Positions 18,812 to 27,243 of a DNA stretch of 64,000 nt are shown here, piece after piece. The notes beneath the pieces are model-generated. The model ran no database searches. It had not been told where the DNA came from and saw only the letters and a program-made list of their open reading frames with translations. Numbering within the stretch: position 1 is the stretch's first letter; each line of letters starts with the position of its first letter. The position numbers were made by a program, and so were the translations under genes. Origin of the DNA: Muribaculaceae bacterium Isolate-013 (NCI) (GTDB lineage Bacteria > Bacteroidota > Bacteroidia > Bacteroidales > Muribaculaceae); the NCBI GenBank assembly GCA_004102785.1, contig SCEJ01000002.1:98046-162045 (forward strand), read 5' to 3'.

Positions 18812-18843
18812 AAAACCGGCCCGGTTTTACCCGGGCCGGTTTT
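18812..18843 (-). terminator. Terminator of the 1127-residue secreted protein gene
   Basis: Inverted repeat AAAACCGGCCCGG (18812-18824) with CCGGGCCGGTTTT (18831-18843), 6-nt loop. It lies 13 nt beyond the stop on the reverse strand. Confidence 0.85.
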
Positions 18844-18855
18844 CCCTCATAGCTC

Positions 18856-21800
18856 TCAGTTCCTGATTTTTACAGTGCGTCCGCGGAGAGTCACCATATA
18901 GACGCCGCTGTCAAGCGACACACTGCAGTCGCCTTTGCCGGTGTACATCATACGTCCGCCGAGGTCGGTTATGGCTACCGGCTCCCCGTTGCCGAGCCCG
19001 CACACTACGATGCGGCCTCCCGAAGTGCCTACCATGACACCGCACAGAGGTGTGCTGCTGATACCGCTGCCATCAAATTCGCGTGCCACATGCACGTTGT
19101 CAATAGCGACGCTGCATGAGTAGTCCCCCTTCTTTGCAACAAAACGCAAACGCATCTTCCTTGCTCCGGCCGGCACATCCACCGGAATCTCGACTTTCTG
19201 CCATCCCGGCTCGCTGATATCATTTTTGAAGTCGTGATTGATCAGGGGCTGGAACGCGCCGCCGTCGAACGACACTTCCACACCGAGCGCTGTGTCGTAG
19301 CCCGGCACTCCGTATACATGGTAGCCAAGGCCCGGACGCTCTATGCCGCTTACGTCCATGTTGCCGGATATGAGGTAGTCATGACGGTTAAGAGTGGAGT
19401 ATGGCCCGTAGAACGAGTAGGCCAGGCCACCATCTCTGTCGACCGGCGCTACCTGGCCTTCCAACAGGAAGTAGGCCATTTCGGCAAACGCCCAGTTGGG
19501 TGCCGACTCGGAGCTCTCGATTGTCCACGAAGCATTGACAGGCTGGATATTTTCTCCTACAAGCTTGTTGAAATTCTCGGTAAACGGAAGTTCGTTGGGA
19601 TTACCGACGAGAAGTGTGTTGGACATTGCCGAATAACCGGTCATCTGGCCCGACACAGCTTTTACAAAATATTTGACAATCTCTTCGTCGCCGAACGTGG
19701 TCGGGTCGGTAAACGATGTTGTGGTCACATCGCTCTTGAGCAGCTCTGCGTCGTAATCGCTGTAACAGTTGCCGCGCTGCACGATGTATACAAGGTGGTC
19801 AGTGTCGATATAGCCGTTGTTGAGTCCTTTGACGGGAGCTTCCCAAGTGAGGTGCACCAGCCCGTCGTCGCCGAGCACAGCCTTCAGGTTGCGGGGTTCC
19901 TCGGGTGTATCGGCTCCGACATATACGTTTTGCGAAACGCCGTATGAGTTGCCGGCGGTGCCCTCGCATACCACACGGTACTCATATACTTCGCCGCTGC
20001 GCACTCCGGTGTCAGTCCAGCTCGCATATTCGCCCGGGACAAGGTTTTCGGTAAGATGGGCCACTTCGTCCCAGACGAATGTCTCGCTATTGTAGCGAGT
20101 TATCATTACGCCGGTTATCGACCGCAGGCTTTCGCCCTTGTAGTCGGCGGCGGGAAGCCGGAACCGAAGCACCACAGGTGCGGCACCGCGTGTGCTTGAG
20201 ACTGTAAAATCGGATACCTCACCGGGTATCTGCCCTACGGTTACCGGGTTGTCAAGGTAGTTGCCGTAGTCACAGTTGGAACCTACATATACCACTGCCT
20301 TGTAGCTGTATTCTCCCCCGCGAGCCACATCTGTATCACTGAATGAGAGCTGCGAGCCGGGAAGGGGTGACAGGAATTCGTGTATTTCCTCATATCCGAT
20401 ACCGTAACCTATCTGGCGCTGAAGCGAGATGCGCGAGATCATGGTGAGCGGCTGGTTGTTCTTGTCGCCGAGCGACGGGTGGGTCATGGTCGGAGCGGTC
20501 ATCGTGATGTCGATGGCGCTGCCGTCGCTGTTGAGCGCGGCATTGAAATCGCTTACAGAGGCGGGGTACACGTCGGGCAGCGCCTCGCCGGCACGCAGCT
20601 TGATGTCATCTATCGCCAGCGCGACAGCCTCTTTCGAGTTGCGGGCTGTAATGCGTATCTGGGCCGTACTTGCTCCGGCAGGCACCTGAATGCCAGTCAT
20701 GGCTGCGGTCTGCCATCCTTTGGTCTCGTACTCCTCAAATATTACGCTGTGGACGGTCTCGAACTCAGGTTTGTTGTCGAAGCTGATGGCTGCCGACATC
20801 GAGGTTCCGCCCGAAGGGGGAGCGGACACATAATAGTTGTATGAGAAATCAAGAGTGCCGGCACCGCCGACGGCTATCCTGGTGCTGGTAAGCATGAAAT
20901 CCGACACCGGTGTTGTGCCGTAGGTGTTAAGGTGAGCCAAAGCTCCGGAACCGCCCGGAGGCTGCACGCGTGTATTGCCGTCGTAGCAGTATTCGGATAC
21001 GTTCCATTCCGGTGGGTTTGACTCTCCGCAGGTGGTCGATGTTCCCCAGAGGTGGTCATATGTATATGAGTCGGCCGACACTTTTGCATCGAATGTCTCG
21101 GTGAACGGGAGTGTCAGGGCCGGGCCTATCACCATGTAGTCGCCCTTGGTCTCGGTACCCTGGCCGGCTGCGGTATGCGGTGTTACCGAGAAGCGCAGTT
21201 TTTTTGGCTCGTTGCCGGAAATGGTGTAGGTGTAGGCAGTCTCGGCAAGGTCGGTGGCTACTGTCTCGCAGTCATCGCCCCATGATGAACCGGGAGTGTA
21301 GACTTTCACATCGTATTTCAGCTCGGAGGGGTTGAAGTATCCGCCGCGCGAACCGGTTTCGGGTATTCCCCAGCTCAGGTTCACGACCCCCTCTCCGGTC
21401 TCTTCGGCTACTAATGAGGTGACCTTGCCGGGGGTGTCAGTCCCGATGAAGAAGTTTACCGGTATCTTTTCCGACGGGCCATCCTCGCTGAAGAGAGTCA
21501 GAAGCCAGTTCTGTTCCCCCTCAAGGCTTTGGTCGTTGATTGTATACTCTACCTTATGGCCGGGGGTGATATCGGTTATGGTGGTTATCAACGCCGGGTC
21601 GTCATACCATCCGCCCTTGGTCCATAGTTCCCCCTTGGTTATATTGTCAAGCGGGGTTATGCCGTCGGAATAGTACGATGGTGCTGTGAAGGTCAGCGTT
21701 ACCGGAACAGCTCCTTCGGTCGTTGTAAGCTTAAGGTCGGTGGGCAGTGCCGGCACGCCTCCGGCCAGGATTGCGTACATATTGGCGCCTTCAGATTGCT

Positions 21801-22239
21801 CGCCGTTGGCATAGACGGTCACGACAAAATCGTATGACCGGCCACGCTCCAGTGTATCCTCGAAATAGCTTAGTTTCTCGCCCGGAGCGGGATTCTCGAA
21901 GGTATGCAGGAGTGTAGCGTCTGCGTTGTAACCGTTGTTGAGCGAAACATCGATTTTTGTAATTGTGGTGAGGACACCGTAGACTTCAGACCATGATGAC
22001 CAATCGAAGTACGAGCCCTGTACAGGGGCTGTGAACGAGATATCGAAACCGCTGCGGTTCATGTCCCACGCGATTTTCAAATCTCTTACCTTTTCGGGCA
22101 CCAAAGGCTCGTCAGTGCTGCGTGTCTCATTGTTCGGTTGTCTGAGCACTGTGCTGTCGTGACTGCCCGGTATTGCCATTGTCGTAAGCGCGCAAGCACC
22201 TATGGCTGTAATCGCAATGAGATAGGTCAGTTTCTTCAT
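18856..22239 (-). CDS. Large secreted fibronectin-III / choice-of-anchor J protein
   Basis: A 1127-residue exported protein with signal peptide at residues 1-22 (KKLTYLIAITAIGACALTTMA). At least five fibronectin-III-like units can be seen, starting for example at VPALPTDLKL, TPGKVTSLVAEE, PASVSDFNAALN, IPGEVSDFTVSS and TPEEPRNLKAVL. Two choice-of-anchor J-like units begin LPFTETFD and LPFTENFN. The last 70 residues (ITDLGGRMMYTGKGDCS, GVYMVTLRGRTVKIRN) resemble a type IX secretion type-A sorting domain. It probably acts at the cell surface, possibly in binding or as a protease-associated scaffold. No catalytic motif was found and no partner gene is adjacent. Confidence 0.8.
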   Translation of the reverse strand: MKKLTYLIAITAIGACALTTMAIPGSHDSTVLRQPNNETRSTDEPLVPEKVRDLKIAWDMNRSGFDISFTAPVQGSYFDWSSWSEVYGVLTTITKIDVSLNNGYNADATLLHTFENPAPGEKLSYFEDTLERGRSYDFVVTVYANGEQSEGANMYAILAGGVPALPTDLKLTTTEGAVPVTLTFTAPSYYSDGITPLDNITKGELWTKGGWYDDPALITTITDITPGHKVEYTINDQSLEGEQNWLLTLFSEDGPSEKIPVNFFIGTDTPGKVTSLVAEETGEGVVNLSWGIPETGSRGGYFNPSELKYDVKVYTPGSSWGDDCETVATDLAETAYTYTISGNEPKKLRFSVTPHTAAGQGTETKGDYMVIGPALTLPFTETFDAKVSADSYTYDHLWGTSTTCGESNPPEWNVSEYCYDGNTRVQPPGGSGALAHLNTYGTTPVSDFMLTSTRIAVGGAGTLDFSYNYYVSAPPSGGTSMSAAISFDNKPEFETVHSVIFEEYETKGWQTAAMTGIQVPAGASTAQIRITARNSKEAVALAIDDIKLRAGEALPDVYPASVSDFNAALNSDGSAIDITMTAPTMTHPSLGDKNNQPLTMISRISLQRQIGYGIGYEEIHEFLSPLPGSQLSFSDTDVARGGEYSYKAVVYVGSNCDYGNYLDNPVTVGQIPGEVSDFTVSSTRGAAPVVLRFRLPAADYKGESLRSITGVMITRYNSETFVWDEVAHLTENLVPGEYASWTDTGVRSGEVYEYRVVCEGTAGNSYGVSQNVYVGADTPEEPRNLKAVLGDDGLVHLTWEAPVKGLNNGYIDTDHLVYIVQRGNCYSDYDAELLKSDVTTTSFTDPTTFGDEEIVKYFVKAVSGQMTGYSAMSNTLLVGNPNELPFTENFNKLVGENIQPVNASWTIESSESAPNWAFAEMAYFLLEGQVAPVDRDGGLAYSFYGPYSTLNRHDYLISGNMDVSGIERPGLGYHVYGVPGYDTALGVEVSFDGGAFQPLINHDFKNDISEPGWQKVEIPVDVPAGARKMRLRFVAKKGDYSCSVAIDNVHVAREFDGSGISSTPLCGVMVGTSGGRIVVCGLGNGEPVAITDLGGRMMYTGKGDCSVSLDSGVYMVTLRGRTVKIRN

Positions 22240-22480
22240 CCGGAAGTATTGTTTAAGGGAGGTCCTTTGACTGGTTTTTCTGTTGATTCAGACCCGCAAG
22301 AACCTCGTTTTAACGGACTGAAACACCCTCTAAGTTAACAATTATCCGCCAGTTTTCAAAACCGGAAATGCCTCTATTTGCGTACCGCGCAGACAAAGTA
22401 TTGTCAATCAGCAATATAAAACCCACAAAATATACACGTCATTTCTACAAAAAATGATCCCCTCTTCTCTTTTATTATTG
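22240..22480. other. Upstream region of the fibronectin-type gene
   Basis: AT-rich non-coding DNA. A leftward promoter for the 1127-residue gene is expected here, but no well-spaced consensus boxes are visible. No ORF has coding character. Confidence 0.35.
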
Positions 22481-22521
22481 CCCCGGGCCCCGCTGGACAG
22501 CGCCGCCCGGGGTGATTTTTT
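22481..22521 (+). terminator. Orphan rho-independent terminator
   Basis: CCCCGGGC (22481-22488) pairs with GCCCGGGG (22505-22512) and is followed by a T-run to 22521, so it terminates rightward transcription. No rightward gene precedes it within the intergenic space, which suggests an unannotated short transcript or residual DNA. Confidence 0.6.
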
Positions 22522-22599
22522 TCATCGGCCGTCATCGAAGGAGCATTAAAACAACCCAAGACAATTCCGACATATCGGCTGTGAGGAGTGGCGGGCATA

Positions 22600-22768
22600 A
22601 GTAAAAGGCGGAGCGTCAGTCGCGACGATCCGCCTTTAAGGGATAATGATGTATCTTTTAAATTACTTTGCTCTAAGTTACTATGAATTGCAATCTTGTT
22701 TTTTCAATAGGGTACTTAAATATGATTCAAGTAGTATGGGGCTGAGAGAGGCAACCGTCTGTCGATTG
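22600..22768 (-). ncRNA. Candidate small RNA
   Basis: A leftward -7 box TACCTTTG (plus-strand CAAAGGTA, 22774-22781) predicts a start near 22768, and a hairpin terminator lies at 22604-22637. The interval of about 165 nt has no ORF. The -33 box is poor. It could instead be the start of a long leader for the 1127-residue gene, but the terminator argues against that. Confidence 0.35.
22604..22637. terminator. Hairpin terminator inside the 22.2-23.0 kb gap
   Basis: AAAGGCGGA (22604-22612) with TCCGCCTTT (22629-22637), 16-nt loop, and T-rich on both exits, so it can act in either direction. Confidence 0.6.
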
Positions 22769-22928
22769 CAATGCAAAGGTAATGCGTCGTTATTACATCG
22801 GAGTTACATCCGAAAAACATTTTAAAAACGTCCCGCTGTTTAACTTTTATTAACCCGCCTTGGGGGTTTTTCGGTGAATTTTACTGATTTTTGGGAGGGA
22901 AAGGTGAAGTATATCGGCGAAATTTCAT

Positions 22929-22936
22929 TAATTTTG
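22929..22936 (+). promoter_or_regulatory. -7 box of the OmpA/TPR lipoprotein gene
   Basis: TAATTTTG matches the Bacteroidetes -7 consensus and lies 64 nt before the ATG at 23000. No good -33 box sits at the expected distance. Confidence 0.5.
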
Positions 22937-22999
22937 CAGAAGCGCGGGGCATGTTGCAGCGTGCTGTCAAATCACAACTCCTGAAAATTTCATCACAAT

Positions 23000-24685
23000 A
23001 TGAAAACCAAATCCACACTCCTGCTGGCGGCATCGTCGATGCTTCTTCTTTCGGGTTGCTCCAAGAAGCTGGGCCAGTTCCAAGCTGATTATTTTTCGGT
23101 AAATCCGAATCCGCTCGAAGTTGTAGGCGACCGTGTGCCTGCAACGGTAACCGCCCGCATCCCGGAGAAGTTCTTTGTGAAGAACGCCGAGGTTACGGTA
23201 ACGCCCTATCTGTGCTATGAAGGCCAGGAGACGGCCTCGCAGCCTTATACATTCCAGGGTGAAAAGGTAAGGGGCAATAACCCGGTGGTGTCGTACGATA
23301 ACGGCGGCACAGTCACCATACCGGTGATGTATCTCTACCAGCCTGAGATGATGACCTCTGACCTGCAACTGGCATTCAATGTGGTGCAGGGTGGCAAGCA
23401 GTATGTGCTTCCGCGTGTTTCAGTGGCCAAGGGTGTGGTTGCCACGGCGGCTCTGGCCGATGCTTCGACGGTGACTCCGGCCCTGGCTCCCGACAAGTTC
23501 CAGCGCGTTATCAACGAAAAATACAACGCCGACATCCATTTCCTGATCAATCGTGCGAACATCCGCGACAACCAGCTCAAGACGGCTGAGATGAACGACC
23601 TCGGCGCCCGCATCCGCGAGGCGGCCGGAGACTCGGCCCGTCAGATCGAGGAGATAAACGTGTCGTCGTATGCCTCGCCCGAAGGCAAGCTCGACTTCAA
23701 CACCCGCCTGGCCGAGGACCGCGAGAAATCGACCACGGCATACCTCAAGGGTGCGCTGAAAAAAGATAAGATCACGGAGTTCGGCGAACTGACATCAAAC
23801 TTCACGCCCGAAGACTGGGAGGGTTTCCAGAAACTCGTAGGCGCATCCAACATCCAGGATAAGGAACTGATTCTGTCGGTGCTGTCGATGTACTCCGACC
23901 CCGAGCAGAGAGAGAAGGAAATCAGAAACCTGTCGTCAATCTTCGACCAGCTCGCCGACCAGATTCTGCCGCAGCTCCGCAAGAGCCGCATCACGGCGTC
24001 AATCAATGTTATCGGCAAGAGCGACGACGAGATTCTGGAGCTCGTGCAGACCGACCCGCAGAAACTTAGTGTCGACGAGATTCTCTACGCGGCCTCGCTG
24101 GTTGACAGCAACTCCGACCGTCTGGGAATCTACCGCACCGCAGCCGAGACCTATCCCAACGACTACCGCACACTCAACGACCTGGGTCTGGCACAGTACG
24201 TGGCCGGCGACTACGATGGCGCCAAAGCCTCGTTCGAGCGCGCCGCCAAAGCTGCTCCCAACGCCGCCGAGCCTCAGATGAACCTCGGTCTGATATCGCT
24301 GCGCGAAAAGGATTACCGCCAGGCAAACCAGAAATTCGGCGCCGCAGCAGGCACTCCGGAGCTTAACGACGCCCTGGGCACATATTTCCTGATGACCGGC
24401 GACAATGCCGCGGCCGTGAAAGCTTTCGGCGATGCCAAGACCAACAACGCCGCACTGGCGCAGATTCTCACCAAGGACTATTCCAAGGCGAAGTCGACCC
24501 TCGCAGGCGTAACAGCCCCCGACGCGATGACCTACTACATCTCGGCCATCCTGGGCGCACGCACCAACAACGACTCAATGGTGAACACCAACCTGCGTCA
24601 GGCAGTGAAACTTGACCGCTCGCTGGCCGCAAAGGCTGCCAAGGACCTTGAATTCAAGAACTTCAATCTTTCGGCGATACTCTAA
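23000..24685 (+). CDS. OmpA-like / TPR outer-membrane lipoprotein
   Basis: It has 561 residues, with a lipoprotein signal ending LLLSGCSKK (Cys20). A beta-rich N-terminal region (20-160) is followed by an OmpA-C-like peptidoglycan-associated segment (about 170-270: FLINRANIRDNQLK, INVSSYASPEGKLDFN, LAEDREKSTTAYLK). Then come tetratricopeptide repeats (about 370-520: NDYRTLNDLGLAQYVAGDYDG, AEPQMNLGLISLREKDY). The layout fits a periplasm-facing envelope scaffold that binds peptidoglycan and protein partners. Its specific role is not known. It is monocistronic, with a strong terminator after the stop. Confidence 0.82.
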   Translation: MKTKSTLLLAASSMLLLSGCSKKLGQFQADYFSVNPNPLEVVGDRVPATVTARIPEKFFVKNAEVTVTPYLCYEGQETASQPYTFQGEKVRGNNPVVSYDNGGTVTIPVMYLYQPEMMTSDLQLAFNVVQGGKQYVLPRVSVAKGVVATAALADASTVTPALAPDKFQRVINEKYNADIHFLINRANIRDNQLKTAEMNDLGARIREAAGDSARQIEEINVSSYASPEGKLDFNTRLAEDREKSTTAYLKGALKKDKITEFGELTSNFTPEDWEGFQKLVGASNIQDKELILSVLSMYSDPEQREKEIRNLSSIFDQLADQILPQLRKSRITASINVIGKSDDEILELVQTDPQKLSVDEILYAASLVDSNSDRLGIYRTAAETYPNDYRTLNDLGLAQYVAGDYDGAKASFERAAKAAPNAAEPQMNLGLISLREKDYRQANQKFGAAAGTPELNDALGTYFLMTGDNAAAVKAFGDAKTNNAALAQILTKDYSKAKSTLAGVTAPDAMTYYISAILGARTNNDSMVNTNLRQAVKLDRSLAAKAAKDLEFKNFNLSAIL

Positions 24686-24710
24686 GGCATAGCCGCGATT
24701 TAACTTTTCA

Positions 24711-24745
24711 GGCCCGGAGCCGGCATATGGCTCCGGGTCTTTTTT
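24711..24745 (+). terminator. Terminator after the OmpA/TPR gene
   Basis: GGCCCGGAGCC (24711-24721) pairs with GGCTCCGGGTC (24729-24739) and is followed by six T. Confidence 0.88.
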
Positions 24746-24759
24746 GAGACTAATCACTG

Positions 24760-25620
24760 ATGGCAGGACGAAACAGAAGAAACATCGGGCGCCGTGGCGG
24801 CCGTGGAAAGGGCGCCGGAGCTGGTGTGCTGGCGGCACTGCTGGCCGTGGCGGCCGTGATATGGGTTGTGGCGTCGGCACGGCATCACGAATGCGCGGCG
24901 CCAACAGAGATTGCGGCGGAATCGCTGGAGAAGGTGACGGTGCCGCCCGGCACTCCCGAGGAGCTGCTGCGCTACCGGGGGATGACGGTGTCGTTCAACC
25001 CGGAGACACACCAGCCCAATTATGTGGTGTGGGAGTTGCTGGGCTCGGAGGTGCAGGGCGAGGAGCCACGCTCCAACGATTTCCAGGCTGACCCTGCGGT
25101 GAAAGGGTCGGCTGTGCCCGACGACTACAAGTACACCGGCTATGACCGCGGGCATATGGCCCCGGCGGGCGACATGAAGTGGGATGCGGAGGCGATGCGC
25201 GAGTCGTTTCTGATGACAAACATGTGCCCGCAGGCACCGGAACTCAACCGCGGGGCGTGGAAAAAACTTGAAGAGAAATGCCGCGCCAGAGCTATGGCCG
25301 ATTCGGCTATAATAGTGGTGTGCGGGCCGATATTCGACAGCGCCGAGCCGTCGATGCGACTGGGCAATATCGGCGTGGCAGTGCCCGACCGTTTTTTCAA
25401 GGTGGTGCTGATGCCCTACACCGAACAGCCTTCGGCCATAGGATTCATAATGCCCAACGGAAGTGTGCCGGGAGGTATGCAGCCCCATGCCGTGACGGTT
25501 GACTCCGTAGAGGCCCTGACCGGATTCGATTTCTTTTCGGCTTTGCCCGATGCAATAGAGGCCGCGGTAGAGAGCCGTTGCAACTTCAACCGCTTCTCGC
25601 ATACGGGAAGGCGAAAATGA
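24760..25620 (+). CDS. Membrane-anchored DNA/RNA non-specific endonuclease
   Basis: Beta-beta-alpha-Me nuclease of the NUC1/NucA family. It has 286 residues. A very basic head (GRNRRNIGRRGGRGKG) precedes one hydrophobic helix (about 24-43), suggesting export or anchoring. The catalytic motif is YDRGHMAPAGD (near residues 127-137) with H as general base. The downstream MTNMCPQAPELNRGAWKKLE contains the metal-ligand Asn. The stop overlaps the mnmE start (ATGA). It probably degrades extracellular or periplasmic nucleic acid. No immunity protein is adjacent, which argues against a toxin. Confidence 0.9.
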   Translation: MAGRNRRNIGRRGGRGKGAGAGVLAALLAVAAVIWVVASARHHECAAPTEIAAESLEKVTVPPGTPEELLRYRGMTVSFNPETHQPNYVVWELLGSEVQGEEPRSNDFQADPAVKGSAVPDDYKYTGYDRGHMAPAGDMKWDAEAMRESFLMTNMCPQAPELNRGAWKKLEEKCRARAMADSAIIVVCGPIFDSAEPSMRLGNIGVAVPDRFFKVVLMPYTEQPSAIGFIMPNGSVPGGMQPHAVTVDSVEALTGFDFFSALPDAIEAAVESRCNFNRFSHTGRRK

Positions 25621-26993
25621 CAACTGACTTGCTTATGATTACTGACGATACGATTTGTGCGATATCCACCCCGGCGGGCTGCGGCGGCATAGCCGTGGCG
25701 CGTGTATCAGGGCCGCGAGCCATAGAGATTGCAGGAAAAGTGTGGAGCGGACGTCCGCTGGACGGCGTGGCCGGCCATACGGCGCATTTCGGCCGGATAA
25801 CAGACCCGGCCGACGGCTCGACCCTCGACGAAGGGGTGGCCACGGTGTTCCGTGCCCCGGCGTCGTTCACAGGCGAGGATGTGGTGGAACTGTCGGTGCA
25901 CGGCTCGGTGTATGTGCAGCAGGCTCTCCTTGAGCTGCTTTGCCGCGAGGGATGCCGCCTGGCCGATGCCGGAGAGTTTACACGGCGTGCTTTTGCCGCC
26001 GGAAAAATGGACCTGGCGCAGGCTGAAGCCGTGGCCGATGTTATAGCCTCGGAATCGGCGGCCGCACACCGGCTGGCAATGGCGCAGATGCGCGGAGGAT
26101 TTTCGCAGCGGCTCGACGCACTGCGTCAGCGGCTGCTGGAGCTCGCCTCGCTGCTGGAACTGGAACTGGACTTTTCGGAAGAGGATGTGGAGTTCGCCGA
26201 CCGCGGGCACCTTACGTCACTGGCCCGCGAAGTGAAAGAAGAGGTTGACCGACTGCACCAGTCGTTCTCGCTGGGAAACGCTATCAAGAACGGTGTGCCG
26301 GTGGCAATCGTCGGAGCGCCGAATGTGGGGAAATCGTCGATACTCAACATGCTCCTGGGTGAACGGCGCGCGATAGTCAGCGACATCCCCGGCACTACAC
26401 GCGACACCGTAGAAGATACAGCCGTGATTGCGGGCATAACATTTCGATTTATCGACACCGCCGGACTGCGCGCCACCGACGACCCGATAGAGCGGCAGGG
26501 AGTGGACCGCGCCATAGAGGCTCTACGGCACGCCAGGGTAGTGCTTCGCGTTGAGGCACCCGACATTGAGGCCGACGCGGAATATACCGCACTGCTTGCT
26601 GACGCTATCGATGACGACGCCACAATAATCCCGGTGCTGAACAAAGCCGACCTTCCGGCCGCCGGCACAACCGATAACGACGCAGCGATAAGAATCTCAA
26701 CCATCACGGAAGAGGGTGCCGGCAACCTGCGGCACGCCCTTGCAAAGGCTTCAGGGGCCGACAATGTAGCCGCCGGCAGCATACTGGTAACCAATGCCCG
26801 CCATGCTGCCGCCCTGGTCGCCGCCTCCGCATCGCTCGACTCCTTCCTCCACGCCATCGGAACCTCCCTCCCCACCGACCTTGCCGCCCAGGACCTCCGC
26901 CAGGCCCTCCACCACCTCGGCGCCATAACCGGCGCCATCACCTCTCCCGACATCCTCTCCACCATCTTCTCCCGCTTCTGCATCGGTAAATAG
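25617..26993 (+). CDS. mnmE: tRNA modification GTPase MnmE
   Basis: With MnmG it installs the 5-carboxymethylaminomethyl group at U34 of certain tRNAs. It has 458 residues from ATG 25617, which overlaps the nuclease stop. The N-terminal formyl-THF-binding domain contains ICAISTPAGCGGIAVARVSG and FTGEDVVELSVHG. The inserted G domain (about 220-375) has P-loop GAPNVGKSS, switch IPGTTRDT, DTAG and NKAD. The universal C-terminus FCIGK is intact. The last 15 bp (26979-26993) coincide with the proposed attachment site of the island that follows, so the island preserved the gene end. Confidence 0.96.
   Translation: MTTDLLMITDDTICAISTPAGCGGIAVARVSGPRAIEIAGKVWSGRPLDGVAGHTAHFGRITDPADGSTLDEGVATVFRAPASFTGEDVVELSVHGSVYVQQALLELLCREGCRLADAGEFTRRAFAAGKMDLAQAEAVADVIASESAAAHRLAMAQMRGGFSQRLDALRQRLLELASLLELELDFSEEDVEFADRGHLTSLAREVKEEVDRLHQSFSLGNAIKNGVPVAIVGAPNVGKSSILNMLLGERRAIVSDIPGTTRDTVEDTAVIAGITFRFIDTAGLRATDDPIERQGVDRAIEALRHARVVLRVEAPDIEADAEYTALLADAIDDDATIIPVLNKADLPAAGTTDNDAAIRISTITEEGAGNLRHALAKASGADNVAAGSILVTNARHAAALVAASASLDSFLHAIGTSLPTDLAAQDLRQALHHLGAITGAITSPDILSTIFSRFCIGK
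26979..26993 (+). repeat. Proposed attachment site, left (mnmE 3' end)
   Basis: TGCATCGGTAAATAG encodes the mnmE C-terminus and stop. The core TGCATCGG recurs at 47294-47301 (TGCATCGGAAAGTAA). The trmE/mnmE 3' end is a known integration site for other islands such as SGI1. Confidence 0.55.
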
Positions 26994-27035
26994 ATAAACA
27001 CTTGAAAATCATATAATTAGCTAACAAATAACACG

Positions 27036-27062
27036 AAACGCCTCTTTTCAGGGGCGTTTTTT
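27036..27062 (+). terminator. Terminator after mnmE, at the island head
   Basis: AAACGCC (27036-27042) pairs with GGCGTTT (27053-27059), followed by T. The related island 2 has a hairpin with the same AACGCC/GGCGTT base at 47381-47416. Confidence 0.8.
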
Positions 27063-27113
27063 ATTGGTCAAAATAGCCGATTTTTGCGCATTTTGGTCGA
27101 TTTTAGCGATTTC

Positions 27114-27132
27114 CTGTACCGCGATTGTACCG
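27114..27132. repeat. Paired TGTACCG boxes, island 1 left end
   Basis: TGTACCG occurs at 27115-27121 and 27126-27132, exactly 11 bp apart. Island 2 has TGTACGG/TGTACGA at 47431 and 47442, also 11 bp apart. These are candidate integrase or Xis sites. Confidence 0.55.
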
Positions 27133-27143
27133 TTTCCGTGGTT

Positions 27144-27169
27144 CACCACCTACCTTATCCGAGGTGGTG
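27144..27169. repeat. Inverted repeat CACCACCT/AGGTGGTG
   Basis: 8-bp arms with a 10-nt spacer, just upstream of the phased repeats. Island 2 has CACCAC/GTGGTG at the matching place (47462-47486). Possibly an operator or a recombination-protein site. Confidence 0.5.
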
Positions 27170-27176
27170 GATGATA

Positions 27177-27212
27177 TGGCACGCAGTGACACACACTGAC
27201 ACGCCATGACAC
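27177..27212. repeat. Four TGRCAC repeats phased at 10 bp
   Basis: TGGCAC at 27177, then TGACAC at 27187, 27197 and 27207. Each is exactly one helical turn from the next, 32 bp before the gene of a protein with four winged-HTH domains. Candidate binding array for that protein. Confidence 0.7.
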
Positions 27213-27243
27213 AGATTTAACAGAAATAAAATGGAAATAAACA

